Positions 1 to 11,068 of a stretch of 64,000 nucleotides of DNA are shown one piece after another. The notes beneath the pieces are model-generated. The model saw only the letters and a list, made by a program, of their open reading frames with translations, ran no database searches and was not told the DNA's origin. A program made the translations under genes and the position numbers. Source of the DNA: Phallus indusiatus (lineage: Eukaryota; Basidiomycota; Agaricomycetes; Phallales; Phallaceae); the NCBI GenBank assembly GCA_027605045.1, contig JAQFWX010000097.1:62001-126000 (forward strand). The letters are read 5' to 3'. The first letter of the stretch is position 1. Each line of letters begins with the position of its first letter.

Positions 1-1487
1 TACTACGTCTCGGTTTTTTTCGCTTGAAAGCGGGGATGGCACTTGAACGCAGGCGATAAACAAGAGTTAATTGTTCATGGACCGGTAAGATTACATCCTC
101 CTTTTTCTCCAGTAAGTCAAGGCCTGTCAATGCAGTCTTCCACCATTGTTCCAGGTCTTTTAAACATTTTATAGAAGACTCATTTCCTATGAAGGGCTGA
201 ATTTGGGTCAAGAATGTATCGGAAAATGTTCGTGATGAATCGACACCAAGGGTCTGCCATAACCTATCAAAGTCAAAAGGGGTGGATATGGATATCAGGT
301 TATTCAGCAGATTTCGGTATAGCATCAACTGCAAGCGAGACGCTAAGGTTGCAGAATGAGACGGTAACGAGAACGTGAATCTCGTTTTACTATCGCTCAA
401 GAAGAGACGATGTCCCTTGAGGTGACGGTGAGTGCTTGAATCGTCTATCGCTGGAGAAATTTCACTGTCGGAACACTGAGTATCCGGTGTTTTCCTAGGC
501 CGTCCTCTAGAACGTTTAGGAATGCGTGGAGAGGATGATGACGATGATGACGATGAGGAAGTATCAAGAGTGTTTTCATCGGACTCCATATTGGAATGCG
601 GAAATCTCTTGATTTCATCCTGCTAAAATATTAGCGTTCATAGCTGTGTTTGAAATATGACATTACAATTATACCCGAAACCAATTGTCCACGAACGAAT
701 CCTACGACGGGAAACTCGCGCTGCAATAACGAATTTCATCAAGTGGACCAAATACGATGGTCAGAACTCACACATATATTACTTAGCCCCAGAGTTTGGA
801 TACAAACCAGCATATCGCAGAGCCTGTTTAAACGTTAATCCTCAGGCTTTACTCCTGGAAGTAGACAACCTACTTTCTCGCCCATACTTCTTCTTGGGTT
901 CGTGCTTCTATCACAATGCGGTCGGGGTGTATTTCTCGTTCAAGAGCGCTATGAACAGCCTAGATAAATTAAGGAGATGTATTTGAAGGGAAACTCTGTA
1001 CACCGAACTTACATGTCCAGCTTTTAGCGTAGCATCATTAGCAATGGCAGTTTCTTTCTCTACAGAAATCTCCTTCCCGTGTCTGGTCAGAAACTTTGAA
1101 GGACGATGTTCCAGTTTTTTAGAACGCTGTTGTTGCAGCCCATACTCGAATTGTACCTCACACCTGTTGCGTGACGTGTCGCCGGTCAGAATAGGGCTAA
1201 TTTGGCCAAGTTCAAAGTGAAACGCACCATGTCGGAGAGACAAGGTCCGTGACAGACAAACGACCATTGGGTCTAAACCTTTTAAATGGGCTCAGTGCTT
1301 TGAAACCGTTCAGCACGGCCGGTGAAATTGAGGGTGGCATGCCCTCTGTTAGTTTGAGACCGAGATCCGTGTCTGAGGTGAAAACAGGGCAGTGTGGAGC
1401 GGACAACGCGTCTATCTCCGCGCACTCTTTCTCGGTAAGAGTTATTGGGCCCCCGCAAACCGAATCGTAATCTTCAGAATCGGACAT
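1..1487 (-). CDS. EXO5: Exonuclease V (EXO5/DEM1), 5' part, truncated by the window edge
   Basis: Exo5 is a single-strand DNA exonuclease of the PD-(D/E)XK fold carrying a 4Fe-4S cluster; the yeast protein acts in mitochondria and the human one in nuclear repair. Six exons join in frame: 1228-1487, 1013-1163, 874-959, 772-823, 667-720 and 1-619, giving about 407 residues before the edge. Family landmarks are LSVTDLVSPTWCEVQFEYGL at the end of exon 1/start of exon 2, the stretch around GKEISVEKETAIANDA, REFPVVGFVRGQLVSGIIDE in exons 5-6 (the catalytic Asp is expected in IIDE), and LSDSKTR followed by LQLMLYRNLL in exon 6. An insertion in exon 6 holds a serine run and KRSRGRPRKT, which looks like an AT-hook or nuclear localisation signal. 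The start MSDSEDYDSV is the only reasonable ATG. It is divergent from the dehydrogenase gene (176 bp apart). The C-terminal Fe-S cysteines lie outside the window. Confidence 0.9.
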
Positions 1488-1663
1488 CTGTCTGGAGCGA
1501 CATGGAGCGCGTAAAAAAGAGGGAACGCGGAATGTGAACCATGGATCACTGTGGGCGCGTTGTTCACACGTGTCGCCATCGCTTAGATAATCAGGGTGCA
1601 ATTCGCGACGTCACGGTAGTGTGGTGTTCAGTGCAACGTCGATCGATAGTACTACTGCATACC

Positions 1664-3271
1664 ATGTCCCACCCGAAACCAAGTTTCCCGCATCACCAAT
1701 TAAAGCCAACCGATTCCCAACTTCCATTCTCGAGGCCACCTACTCCTCATGATATCCCTTTGAAAGTTGGTTTTTATGGTTTGGGGAACATGGGCTATTT
1801 AATGGCCCGAAACTTGGCAAACCATCAGCGACCTGACTTGCCACCTGTTCTCGTCTATAATCGCACTGTATCAAAATCCCAGTCTCTGGAGAGTGAACTC
1901 GGTCCCAAAAAGATTATAATCGCACAAAGTCCTGAGCAACTGGTCCATGAATGCGACGTTATCATTACATCTCTCTCGAATGATAATGTTATTAAAGAGG
2001 TGTACCAGCAGTTCGCAGCTGCTCTCCAAGTAAAGAAAGGTTTTCTTTTGAATTCTACTCTAGATTCAATCCTCGTAGGGTTTCAGCTTTCACCGCCGGA
2101 AGATTTTTGTAGAGACCTCAACGGTTATTATTTGTCCTGCGTTGTTTTCGTTCGTTTATTGAAATGTATCATACAGATTTATTTTACAACGGCAGGTACT
2201 TCCAATAGAAAATTTCCGTGTGGCTCCTTGTTCTACATGATGTAGGTGAATTGGACAACATAATCTCGGGACCCCATACAAGTTTTATTACTTCCCCAGT
2301 ATTTGGTATGGAAATATTCTTCTCCCTTTTTTACGAGATCCGTTGTTGAAACTGTACATAGGTGCTCCACCTGCTGCAGACAAAGCTCAGCTAGTGATTG
2401 TCATGTCAGGCGAAGTCAGAGCCAAGCGTGAGGCTGCCTATATTTTGGTCCCCGCAGTTGGTAGAAAGGTAATTGACGTAGGGAGCAACGTTGAGACAGG
2501 TTATTCTTTTTTTCAACCTTCGATTTGCGTCGTCTAAAATTTGTAATAGCTCCCAAACTCAAAGTCATTGGCAACTCCCTTATCGTGGGCTCCATTGAAA
2601 TTATGGGCGAAGCGATGACGTTAGCCTCCAAGGCTGGTGTAGGAGCAGAAAATGTATGTACCGTCATATAAAAGTTAATGACTGCAGCTTGACTAATGAC
2701 CTATTAGGTAGCAAACTTGATTAAAGGCAACAGCATACTTTTGCCTACCTGGTCGTACTATTCTGATAAATTGACTTGACAGATTTACTTCCCTCTCCTT
2801 CGTGAGCAACGCGAACTACGTGTTACCAGAAAAAAGAAGTAATTTTAACGAAAAATAGCTGGTTACTTTATAGCGATAAGATTTTGCATGACAAATTCGA
2901 CGGCACAAACGGCTTTAACTTGGAAGGTGGTATCAAGGACACGCGGTAATAATTAAAGTTTTAACGCACTATTAATTCTCAAATGATGTCCTAGTCATAT
3001 ACGTTCTCTCGCCGCGGATTACAATTCACCCATGCCGGTCATTGATATTGCTCACCAACATATGTTGACTGCCAGAGCAGTCCATCAGGCTCAGGGAGAA
3101 AATGCCAAACATCAAACGTTGGATTGGAGTTCTGTTGTAGCGGGAAGTAGGTTAGCTGCCGGTTTAGATCCATTTGATCATAACAAAGTATGTGCTGTCG
3201 ATCTATTGGCTTGAGTCAATCTAAGTCTTTTAATTTATCAGGGTGAACACAGGCCAGAACCTGAGCCTTAG
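1664..3271 (+). CDS. 3-hydroxyisobutyrate dehydrogenase-like NAD(P)-dependent oxidoreductase
   Basis: A beta-hydroxyacid dehydrogenase of the 6-phosphogluconate dehydrogenase superfamily, which oxidises small hydroxyacids with NAD(P). The Rossmann motif GFYGLGNMGYLMARNL lies near residue 36; ETST, SPVFGAPPAADKAQ, the GNS loop (IGNSLIVGS) and FDGTNGF...GGIKDTR follow in family order. Eleven exons fit: 1664-2029, 2079-2123, 2196-2217, 2246-2305, 2362-2499, 2550-2653, 2708-2726, 2783-2801, 2859-2945, 2995-3187 and 3242-3271, a 360-residue protein. Two junctions are odd. The intron at 2218-2245 would be only 28 nt, so the model there is uncertain, and the intron at 2727-2782 starts with GC rather than GT. 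The C-terminus is GEHRPEPEP. Substrate cannot be told from sequence. The start ATG lies in an ACCATG context, 176 bp from the divergent EXO5 start. Confidence 0.82.
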
Positions 3272-3470
3272 TTTTTTGAATTGTCGACTCCAATGTAGAA
3301 TAAAGTTATTAACCCCAATTACGAATTATGTGTTATTGTGATTACTTGTTCTATTATGACACATCACGCAATCTTCGGTGCCAAATGCATCCTATTACGA
3401 TTCACGTGCGGCATTTCGGATCTCATAATCGTGGGCTTATTGAAATTGCTTGCCAACACCAAGCTTCACT

Positions 3471-4244
3471 ATGCCTTACGTCGACAACGCAGTTTTGGTC
3501 GCAAAGCAATATCGCGTTCTGTTCTTCATCTATTATGGTAAGAACAAGTTTCAGGATTAGGGAAAATATCAAATTTAAGATCTATGGTATCAACAGCAAG
3601 CAGAGACGAGAATGGTGAGATGTGGTGTCCAGTAAGGCTTCAGCACTCAAAGTTCGTTGCGTGTTACTGATCTATGGTGGGTACTATAATAGGATTGCAG
3701 GGATGTAGAAGCTCTTGTGAAAGAAACTTTCGAGAAAACGCATGCAATGGGGCTGGTTTTTTACGTTGGTACCAAACCTGAGTGAGCATGGGTCCTGGCA
3801 ATGGCAAATTTTCAGGAGTTCCGATTTGCTCCTATAGATGGAAAAGCGAACAGAACAGGTATCGACGCCAGTTTAATATCCAAAGAATCCCGACAATTGT
3901 TCAAATGACCAATGTACGTCGTCAGTCATGTCTGCTTTGATTTGGTTAATGAGTCAACTTTATAGACGGTAGAAACGCTCAGAATGGAGGAAGGAGATAT
4001 ATTACGTCCCGGGAATCTCCAAGCTATGATTGATAAAGCAGCACATCCCCTAATGTCATGGCCTCTCACAAGGCCAGATCCCGACACAACACCAGTTTCC
4101 GGAGAGGAACCAAAGCCTTTGATATATCCATACCATGAGATAGCGTACGATGCCAAGGCTGTGAAGCCGGAGCTTTCCTCTCCCCCACATGATTCCAAGA
4201 AGGAAGTTGTCCAGGAAGAACAAACGGTGAAGTCTGAAAATTGA
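3471..4244 (+). CDS. Thioredoxin-fold protein of the TXNDC17/TRP14 (DUF953) family with a C-terminal extension
   Basis: Five short exons (3471-3537, 3597-3631, 3693-3781, 3838-3913, 3966-4244) join in frame into a 181-residue protein. The redox motif WCPDC is created across the exon 2/3 junction, after GEMWCP and before DCRDVEALV. The domain continues through VFYVGTKPEWKSEQNRYRR and ends with the cis-proline strand RIPTIVQM. WCPDC is the signature of cytosolic TRP14-type oxidoreductases, which reduce small disulfides and persulfides. After the domain comes about 75 residues of charged, proline-rich tail (MSWPLTRPDPD...VKSEN) that the mammalian 123-residue protein lacks. The start MPYVDNAVLV is the first ATG consistent with the N-terminal beta strand. 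It lies downstream of the dehydrogenase on the same strand, with a 199 bp gap. The single unspliced frames look broken; the gene is only visible after splicing. Confidence 0.82.
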
Positions 4245-6057
4245 CGTGTTATCGCCATTTCATTATTATCATATCATTTACATGTGAGATAGATATCTTG
4301 ATGACTGTTTTGACAAGCTAATTTTCCGACTCAGAGTCCGTTCCGTGCGCAACACTTTTTCGTGTATTAACGAGTTATCTATGTGCGAGGCCGGTTGTTA
4401 GTCCTTTTTCCATCCCTATTGTCTGTCGAAAAGGGTAGAGCAAGATCTTCGGCCGAGTTTGAATTGCTGGTGCGGCGCAACAATGGCACATCGTCAATAG
4501 TGTGATTACTGTAGAATGAAGAGTCAGCCGCCAGCTGACAGGACTTGACAAGCGAATGTTTGAATGAACCTTTTTGTCAATGCACGTGGATCAGATTCAA
4601 GATACTCTATAACGAATTGTCCGCAGGCTAGCGTTGTCACCTGAAATTGCTTTTTGAACAATAAGCAGGCAATTGAATGCATCTAACTCTCACCACAACG
4701 AAAATGAGGCTTTTGCAAAGTGAACATGTGCCAGACTAGATTTCTGATTTCAATACTCACCCGACATGAAATGTCATCGCCAACAGCATATAAATTCTGT
4801 CGTGAAGATAGTTGAATGAGATGGGAAACGCGTGTAAAAAGTCCCAATTCACAATCTTATTAGTGTTAGGAGCCAGTATATGGCTGCACGATGGGCCGCA
4901 TTGGCCAAGCGCGAACGACCGGATGATAGAGTATTTGTCTTAGTTGACGATATGTACGAAAGATATCTAAAAAGTGTTCAGTCGTGATTTAAATAAGAAT
5001 GTCCGAGTCCAATGGTTTATGGAAAGTCATAGTAAAATTGAACGAACTTCTCGAGAGAACATAATGCTATGGTAAGGAGCGAGGCAATAGTAAAATTGAA
5101 GGTGGATGATAAACGAAGGAAGTCGAACAGAACATGTTCGCCATGAAAATCGAAATGCAGGACATCTCTCCATCCGTCCATGTCCATGTCGAAGAGCCAG
5201 GTTCGGGTTAGAAGCCGTTTGAGACGCCGTCACGCACTGTCCCGCTGTCACGGTTACGCCCTGGAATACCGGCGTGCAACAGCCGATGTCGACACGAGTT
5301 TCAGCTTTTTTCGCGGTCCATGAGCGCAACATATATTCTAGTCTTCTACCGCTCTACACAAATATCAAAATTTATATCTCATGTATCATGAATCTCAAGC
5401 ACGTGTGGGGTACGGCTCACCGTCTTTCCAACTCATTCATTCGTGCGGGATTTACTCGATTCAAGCTTTGAATTCATTGCCGAAGTGTCGTCCTGTCATT
5501 TTGATGGGCGACGAAAAAATTCAATATGACGAATATTAATACGTAATTCATTGTGCCGCAATCTGCGTGGTTCGACGGAGGCTCGTTTGGATCCATCGAG
5601 AATCGGGATCGGCTCAGCTCGTGAAGCTTTGAGAGATGTTCTGACAAGTTTTGATCAGAGCATTCATGAAAAAACTAGGAAAAGAAGAAATATGTCAGTG
5701 CGCAAGTGTCTTTTAAGTGCGTCACAGTCAAGAAATGCAATGCCATCAGTTTTTAAAGTTGCAATTGTTCCTTATAAGTAAGTACTTTCAAAAAAATGCC
5801 GACGTTTACAACGAATTCTATTTTTTTTGGATGTCCGCCACGTTTCATGTTCGCTTGATTTGTATTGAAAATGATACAAGCTGAGATCGGCGCTATTCAA
5901 CTGGACCAAGGTTTTTCGCCGTGGATCTGAATAAAAAATGTCCTTTGTTTTATAGCGTTTCGCGCTTCATACGAGTTCATTACTATATCTCCCCGCTTCT
6001 CTCCTTCCCCTCCTTCCCTTCCCTCCTTTGTTGTCTCGAAAGTCCCCCGTGACTGCC
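4245..6057. other. Long interval without a recognisable gene
   Basis: About 1.8 kb between the TXNDC17-like gene and the membrane-protein gene. Short open frames exist on both strands (for example 5027-5332 minus and 5551-5781 plus), but none shows a family motif, a convincing multi-exon continuation or a good start context. The last 60 bases (about 5995-6030) form a strong pyrimidine tract of C and T just upstream of the next ATG, as is common in fungal core promoters. No tRNA or other structured RNA was recognised. Confidence 0.5.
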
Positions 6058-7448
6058 ATGTTCTCTCTAGACAAGACAAGTTTGATTTCCTTGTTTGTGG
6101 AGGCTTTGTTATGGGGTCAGTTCTTGTCTCTTCATGGGTCGTGTTCCCCGTCGTAACATGCTTGCCTTCTAGGTCTTTTCGCCGGCCTTTATATGATTAC
6201 GATCTATCTGCTTGTGCAGAAGAGATCTAACCTCCAAAAAAATACACCTTACATTATATTCGTTACAATAATGTTTGCCCTTTGCACCACCGTAAGATTT
6301 GTTTTTCCAAGTGAGAATGTTCTCTCTCAAGTTCCAGTAGCACGTTATTTTGAGCTTCGATCGTTTGAGCAATGCATTCGTTAATGCTGAGCATGCTACC
6401 GCATATCTCTCTAATATGACAGACACCTTATTTCGACTGAAATATGGTTTCCTTTTCGTTGAGATGGTTTTAAGCGACGCTTTGATTGTGAGTCCATGCT
6501 CTTTTTGTCATGGGGGGAGTAAGCGGTGAACTGACTGGTTCTCATCTAAATAGGTCTCTAGGTGCTTCCTTTTATGGGATAAAAACTACTTCATAATTAT
6601 TCTCCCAGCTTTGCTGGCTCTGGGAACTCTAGGTTAGTCCCGGTTATATTGGACGTTTGGCGTTCCTAACAAGTTTCTCAGCCTCAGCTGCGGGCGCGTT
6701 ACATGCTATGACTTTAATTTCAGGTACTGGAGCTACTAGTAGTCCTCAGGTGTCAGCCTGGATGACTGCAAGTTATTCTATGGCATTTGTCACCAAAGTA
6801 GTCTGTCTGGGTAATTAATAAGTTCACACCATATCCGAGGCTTAGTCTCAACTGAGAAATTATTTAGGTCTCGTTGTATTCCGTGTTCGACAAATTCACA
6901 CTTCAATTACTGCTAATGTTAACCGCCACGTCAAAGTTTACACCGTTTTACTCGTGTTGGTTGAATCAGGTTTTCTATCGCTCCTTTCCACTTTGATCCT
7001 TCTTCCCACCGTTGCCGTGCAAGATAATGCACATTATATTATGTGTGACGCCGTGAGTATATTCTATATGCGTCTCTTGCCGATTTTAACGAATATGTCA
7101 ACAGTCCTCGCCTGTCGCTGTGAGTAATTTCCCCTTTTTTTTTTTTCTCTGAGTGAAAATCTGTCTCAAACGAATCTCAAGGCCCTTACCGTGGGGTGTA
7201 TAATGTGCGGAATGACTGCCAACCTGTCAAATTCGACTCAGAATTCCACTATCTCTTCTCGCGCCGCTGGTATCCATCGATTTAGCATAGCACCCAACGC
7301 TCTTCCCCAACGCCCTAAAAAGACTGCAGCCAACTGGAATGAATATGATCAAGACGACGAAGCCGATATTCCTTCTCCCCTTTCGAACTCTCCTACTATG
7401 CGAGGGATAAAGGGTGCCATCCCACTTCCCCCTCCCGTCGCTTTATAG
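6058..7448 (+). CDS. Multi-pass (about seven TM) integral membrane protein, basidiomycete-expanded family
   Basis: Exons joined by GT-AG introns give a chain starting MFSLDKTSLISLFVEALLWG then LFAGLYMITIYLLVQKRSN. Hydrophobic segments follow in order: YIIFVTIMFALCTTHVIL, KYGFLFVEMVLSDALIV, NYFIIILPALLALGTL, SAWMTASYSMAFVTKVVCL, VYTVLLVLVESGFLSLLSTL and ALTVGCIMCGMTA. The tail from about 7215 is hydrophilic and ends KGAIPLPPPVAL. The TM spacing, the loop VVFRVRQIHTSITANVNRH and the VESG segment match a large uncharacterised family of seven-helix proteins (PF20151/PF20152-type, DUF6533/6534) expanded in mushrooms. Ligand and role are unknown; a GPCR-like topology is only an inference. The first exon ends TTATGGG before a GTCAGT donor. 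The internal splice sites near 7050-7180 are the least certain. Confidence 0.75.
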
Positions 7449-7966
7449 TTATCATTATCGGCCCCTTAATTCGAAGTGTAGACCTTGTAACATTCGAAGA
7501 TTCCGAAAATGAAGAAGTCCTTCGTTCACATTTATTGAGACTCGTGGAAAGAAGGCTACCTTAATAGCAGCAATAGCGTCCTAGTGTCGGAATGAAATAA
7601 TGTGCAGAAGTAAATTGTAATCTAGTATCCTATTCATTCGCGTTTGCGGAATAGTTCCAGAGCCTGGCTCTGCGCGTAAAGAAATAGTATAAAATGATTA
7701 CAATGAGTCAGATAGTCCTTTTTCCGCATGTGATAAATACAACATATAATATGTATCAGCTTACTTGCATGTAATTTGAGAACGCATAATATCTTTTCGC
7801 AAAGCTACAATTCTGAGGTGAGACCGTGGGCTCTGACACCACTTCCGAAAGTGACGGTAGCTTTTATCCCGGTCACAATTCCCGCTTATAGGATGAAAAA
7901 CTAGAAGGAAACTGGCTATCTCCAATCAGACTCCTCGCTCCAGCGGGTACGGATCACCACAAAATA
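7449..7966. other. Convergent intergenic spacer
   Basis: 518 bp between the stop codons of two convergent genes (membrane protein on plus, VPS45 on minus). It is A+T-rich and probably holds both 3' UTRs. No open frame, RNA or repeat was recognised. Confidence 0.6.
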
Positions 7967-10507
7967 TCACTGAAGTCCGATACGGTCAACACCTTGTTTG
8001 ACTTTACCAAATAGATTTCTGACGCCATCGCGAATTCCTTCCGTTTGCACGCTCGGCCCACTTTCGCTAGTGCCCCGATATACCCCAGGCGAAGAACCAC
8101 CAAGATTGACATTTAAATTTCCAAGCTGGAGATTGATTCCTGGAGGATTGGTCCCAGGTGCCTCTACAGGAGGAGAATAGACAGAAGATGGAAATTGCGC
8201 AGCAGCTGGCGCAATCATCTCAAGAAAGCTATATATTTAATGAACAACCGAAGAATGTCACAATTTCAGAACAAACTCACCTTGAAGAATTATGTATACA
8301 AGTACCCCCTAAGAGAATCCGTGTCCCTGTTACAGGGGCCGGTGTACTTCGAGGGGAAGTAGTCGATGAGCCTGGATCTTGATTGAGCATCGCGGCTATT
8401 CGCGCTTCCTCATAAGTTGCACCGCCAATGATAAAGACAATTACGTCTTGAGGTCTGACAATAATAGAAAAACTTTACATTTCAGATAGTAATGGCTGTA
8501 CTTCACACACTCACCTTTGCAATCCAGAATTCGGACCAACACCCGATTGTCCCTCGATAAACGGATAACTAGTATCTTTTAATCGACCACGGATTAAGTT
8601 GTCTAACGTCTCAGAAAGGTGGGGCGCATGCTGAGTATAAACATTTTCTACACCCTTACAACGTTGTCAGTACCACTGAAAGTTCAAAAGCAGCAGTCAG
8701 ATTTTACCTTTAAGCCTTTGAGAGCACTGCGACCCTTCGCAAGCAACGTCTCATTGGAAAATAAATCATCTTGTCTTTGATCTGCGCCACATAGATTTAG
8801 TACTGCATATACTAACTAGTTTTAAATTTATTGAAGTTTATGTAAAATGAGTTTTGAAATAAAATGACGCACTTTAGCTTCATCGCGGCTAAGACCTTGT
8901 TCGACTAATAAATTAAATAACATAGAAATGTTATTTGCTGCGCTTTTTTGGTACCTCAAGGCATATAATATCACTAGTCGTAACTTGTTCGCAGCCGGTA
9001 TTGATGAGTTAGTCAATAGACTTTGTACACTCTTTCAGAAATAAAGCGTGAGTATTGATCGGAACTGAAAGATAGCGAGCCAAATTTCGTCCTAACCTTT
9101 AAATCAGCGCCCGCAGCCGTTGCCAGGCCCTGTTCAACCTCGCCAATATCTAGGAGATGATCTCGTTGAACTAGCCTGCTTAATTCGCCAACCAACGCCA
9201 CATGCTTGCTAACGTTGCCTCCCAGCTTCCGGAACTCGGGATACTCTTCAACAAAGCGCTTCATGTCGGCAATTGAATTGATAGCAGAAGGCGATATTGA
9301 CTTAGATTGATATGATTGAACATATGATTTTAGAGACGTGCCAAGGTCACCAAAAGTACTTAGGTAATTTGACGCAAAAAAAGGGTCTGACTGTAATGTC
9401 AGTGTTATCTCCTAGTATAATTGTAATGTGAGAAAATTATCTTTAGTAAGGAACATCTCACAGCGCACCTTTAGTTCAGGTTGTATATCAGGCACAAGGG
9501 TCAAATCAACGCGTCCATTCTGGATGCCCAGAAGTTCATGAACCATGGCTTGATAAGTCCATTGGGACAGCAAAGGCGTTACTGGATCGTTGCGCCGGTC
9601 CAAAATCAAGAGTAAGGGAGGAACTTGAGCGGAGCGAAACTCAAATAATGACGATTCCGTCTGCATTCGGTTCTAAAACGCCATTGGATATGATTTTTTG
9701 AGAGACCACAGAAACAGGACGTACAAGGATCTCAGCTCCTAGCCTCTTGCCTAAAGAGCTCATTCGTTCGTATCGTATGAGCGGTTTTTTTCTGATACTC
9801 AGCAAGAGTGAGATGATTCCTTGAACGGAACGTTCTAGAGCGGCCTCGTTCCAGGAATTAGGAGAAGAACCCCAAAGAGGTTGCGAAGAAGACGGGAAAT
9901 GGTTCAATGAGAATAACGATGGCAGAAAGGGCGCATAATCGGCAAAATATTCCTAAAAAGAAAAAAAAAACCAAATAATGAGTTAGGACTTCCTTAATTA
10001 GGGTTTAAGTAAACCTGTATCTCCTGAACAACTTCGTATTCATCCACTTCTGCTAGCCTTTCGATCGCAACTTTTGTGAGGATATTGCTGAAATCTGAGT
10101 CAACAAAGTACCGTGAGTATGAATTCCATGGAATCCAGAACAGGTAATAATTCACCAACTGACAGAGATAGTACTCCCCGTATTTCGGTTCCTTGAGTTC
10201 TTCCGCGAGAGCCTCTAAACTCTCAGGAACAGGCCGCAAAAAGCAGATGCATTTCATATGTGCCATGCGGTCGCGTTTTTTGTTATCGATGCGATCCGTT
10301 AAGTAGATTTGATGCGACAATAATATAGATTGTGTGGTGGAAAGGGACACAATAGGCGTCTTTGTAGAAGAAGCCTTCAGACGTTTTCGATACATTTTAG
10401 TAAGAAAAGCAACACACTGTATGTCCATCTAAAAGAAGAACTTTGATTCCAGGGGGTTCCGATGCCATCTTTGTGATATATGTCTCTACAGCTTTCGTGA
10501 CGTCCAT
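7967..10507 (-). CDS. VPS45: Vps45, Sec1/Munc18-family SNARE regulator
   Basis: Vps45 binds the syntaxin Tlg2/Pep12-class SNAREs and drives Golgi-to-endosome vesicle fusion. The first exon reads [20 protein letters not shown] then [10 protein letters not shown], the next [20 protein letters not shown] and [20 protein letters not shown]; this is the Vps45 N-terminus rather than Sly1 or Sec1. Downstream exons carry [40 protein letters not shown], a helical stretch ending SRDEAKV (about 8870-9010), and the C-terminal signature [18 protein letters not shown] (near 8430). The last exon (7967-8200) is a proline- and glycine-rich tail ending [11 protein letters not shown], longer than the yeast C-terminus. 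The gene has many introns, not all placed exactly. Start chosen because the first ATG begins the conserved beta strand. Confidence 0.92.
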
Positions 10508-10630
10508 TGTGGATGAGAGTCACTTTTATGGGGGAAAATGAACTGAGCCACAAGAAGCAACTCGAAGAAGAGAACTCAGAACTGACGTCGTGAGAATAGT
10601 CACGTGAGCGTCGGGATTAACCGACAGTAG

Positions 10631-10831
10631 TCAGTTTACGAAGCGCCAGAGTTGATCTACGCCTTCAGCGTCATCTTTCTTCCGTGTAGCCTTGGTGTAG
10701 CCTGCTGTCATGAGCGTAACCAACTCAATTAAAGTTGTTATCTCAATATGTCGTGTCGGTAATCTCGCATTTGACTCCGGAAATAGACTGCACTTGGCAT
10801 AGATTTTTCGGAACTCCGAGTCGAAGCTCAT
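10631..10831 (-). CDS. Small hypothetical protein, 66 aa
   Basis: A single uninterrupted frame starting MSFDSEFRKIYAKCSLFPES and ending DAEGVDQLWRFVN, 123 bp upstream of VPS45 on the same strand. The predicted peptide is helical and charged, without signal peptide or TM segment. I do not recognise the family. It could be a small single-exon gene or a terminal exon of something longer: the stop overlaps GTAAAC, a possible splice donor, but only about 100 bp remain before VPS45. No paralogue is visible in the window. The ATG preceded by GTC was preferred; the frame upstream of it has no other ATG. Confidence 0.35.
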   Translation of the reverse strand: MSFDSEFRKIYAKCSLFPESNARLPTRHIEITTLIELVTLMTAGYTKATRKKDDAEGVDQLWRFVN

Positions 10832-11068
10832 GACTATTTCAACTTTCGTAATTCGCAAACAGCGCCTCTGTATCTCTTTAGGCGATTGGGGAGTCTAATG
10901 TATTCAGAAGCCAGACTTGTAATATATGACAGGTACCTGGCGAGACGACTCAGACGAAACCGTGGGTTTATGATAGATATCCTTGTTTTTTTATAGCTCG
11001 TATTTAATCAGCCTGAGTTCCTTTTCCGTTTGGCTAACATTCAAGTCCACTCTCGACCATCCTCTACT

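Noticed and set aside
589..589. Independent small gene starting MESDENTLD at 589 on minus
   Set aside because: The ATG is internal to EXO5 exon 6; the preceding splice junction yields IIDEIKRFPHSN in frame with it.
1212..1601. Longer upstream start for EXO5 (MHPDYLSDGD)
   Set aside because: The extra residues lie in the divergent promoter and overlap the region before the dehydrogenase start; MSDSEDYDSV fits the family better.
3926..4258. Minus-strand frame of 110 codons
   Set aside because: Antisense to the last exon of the TXNDC17-like gene, which has clear family support on plus.
5027..5332. Minus-strand frame of 101 codons
   Set aside because: No motif, no convincing start context, and its composition looks random.
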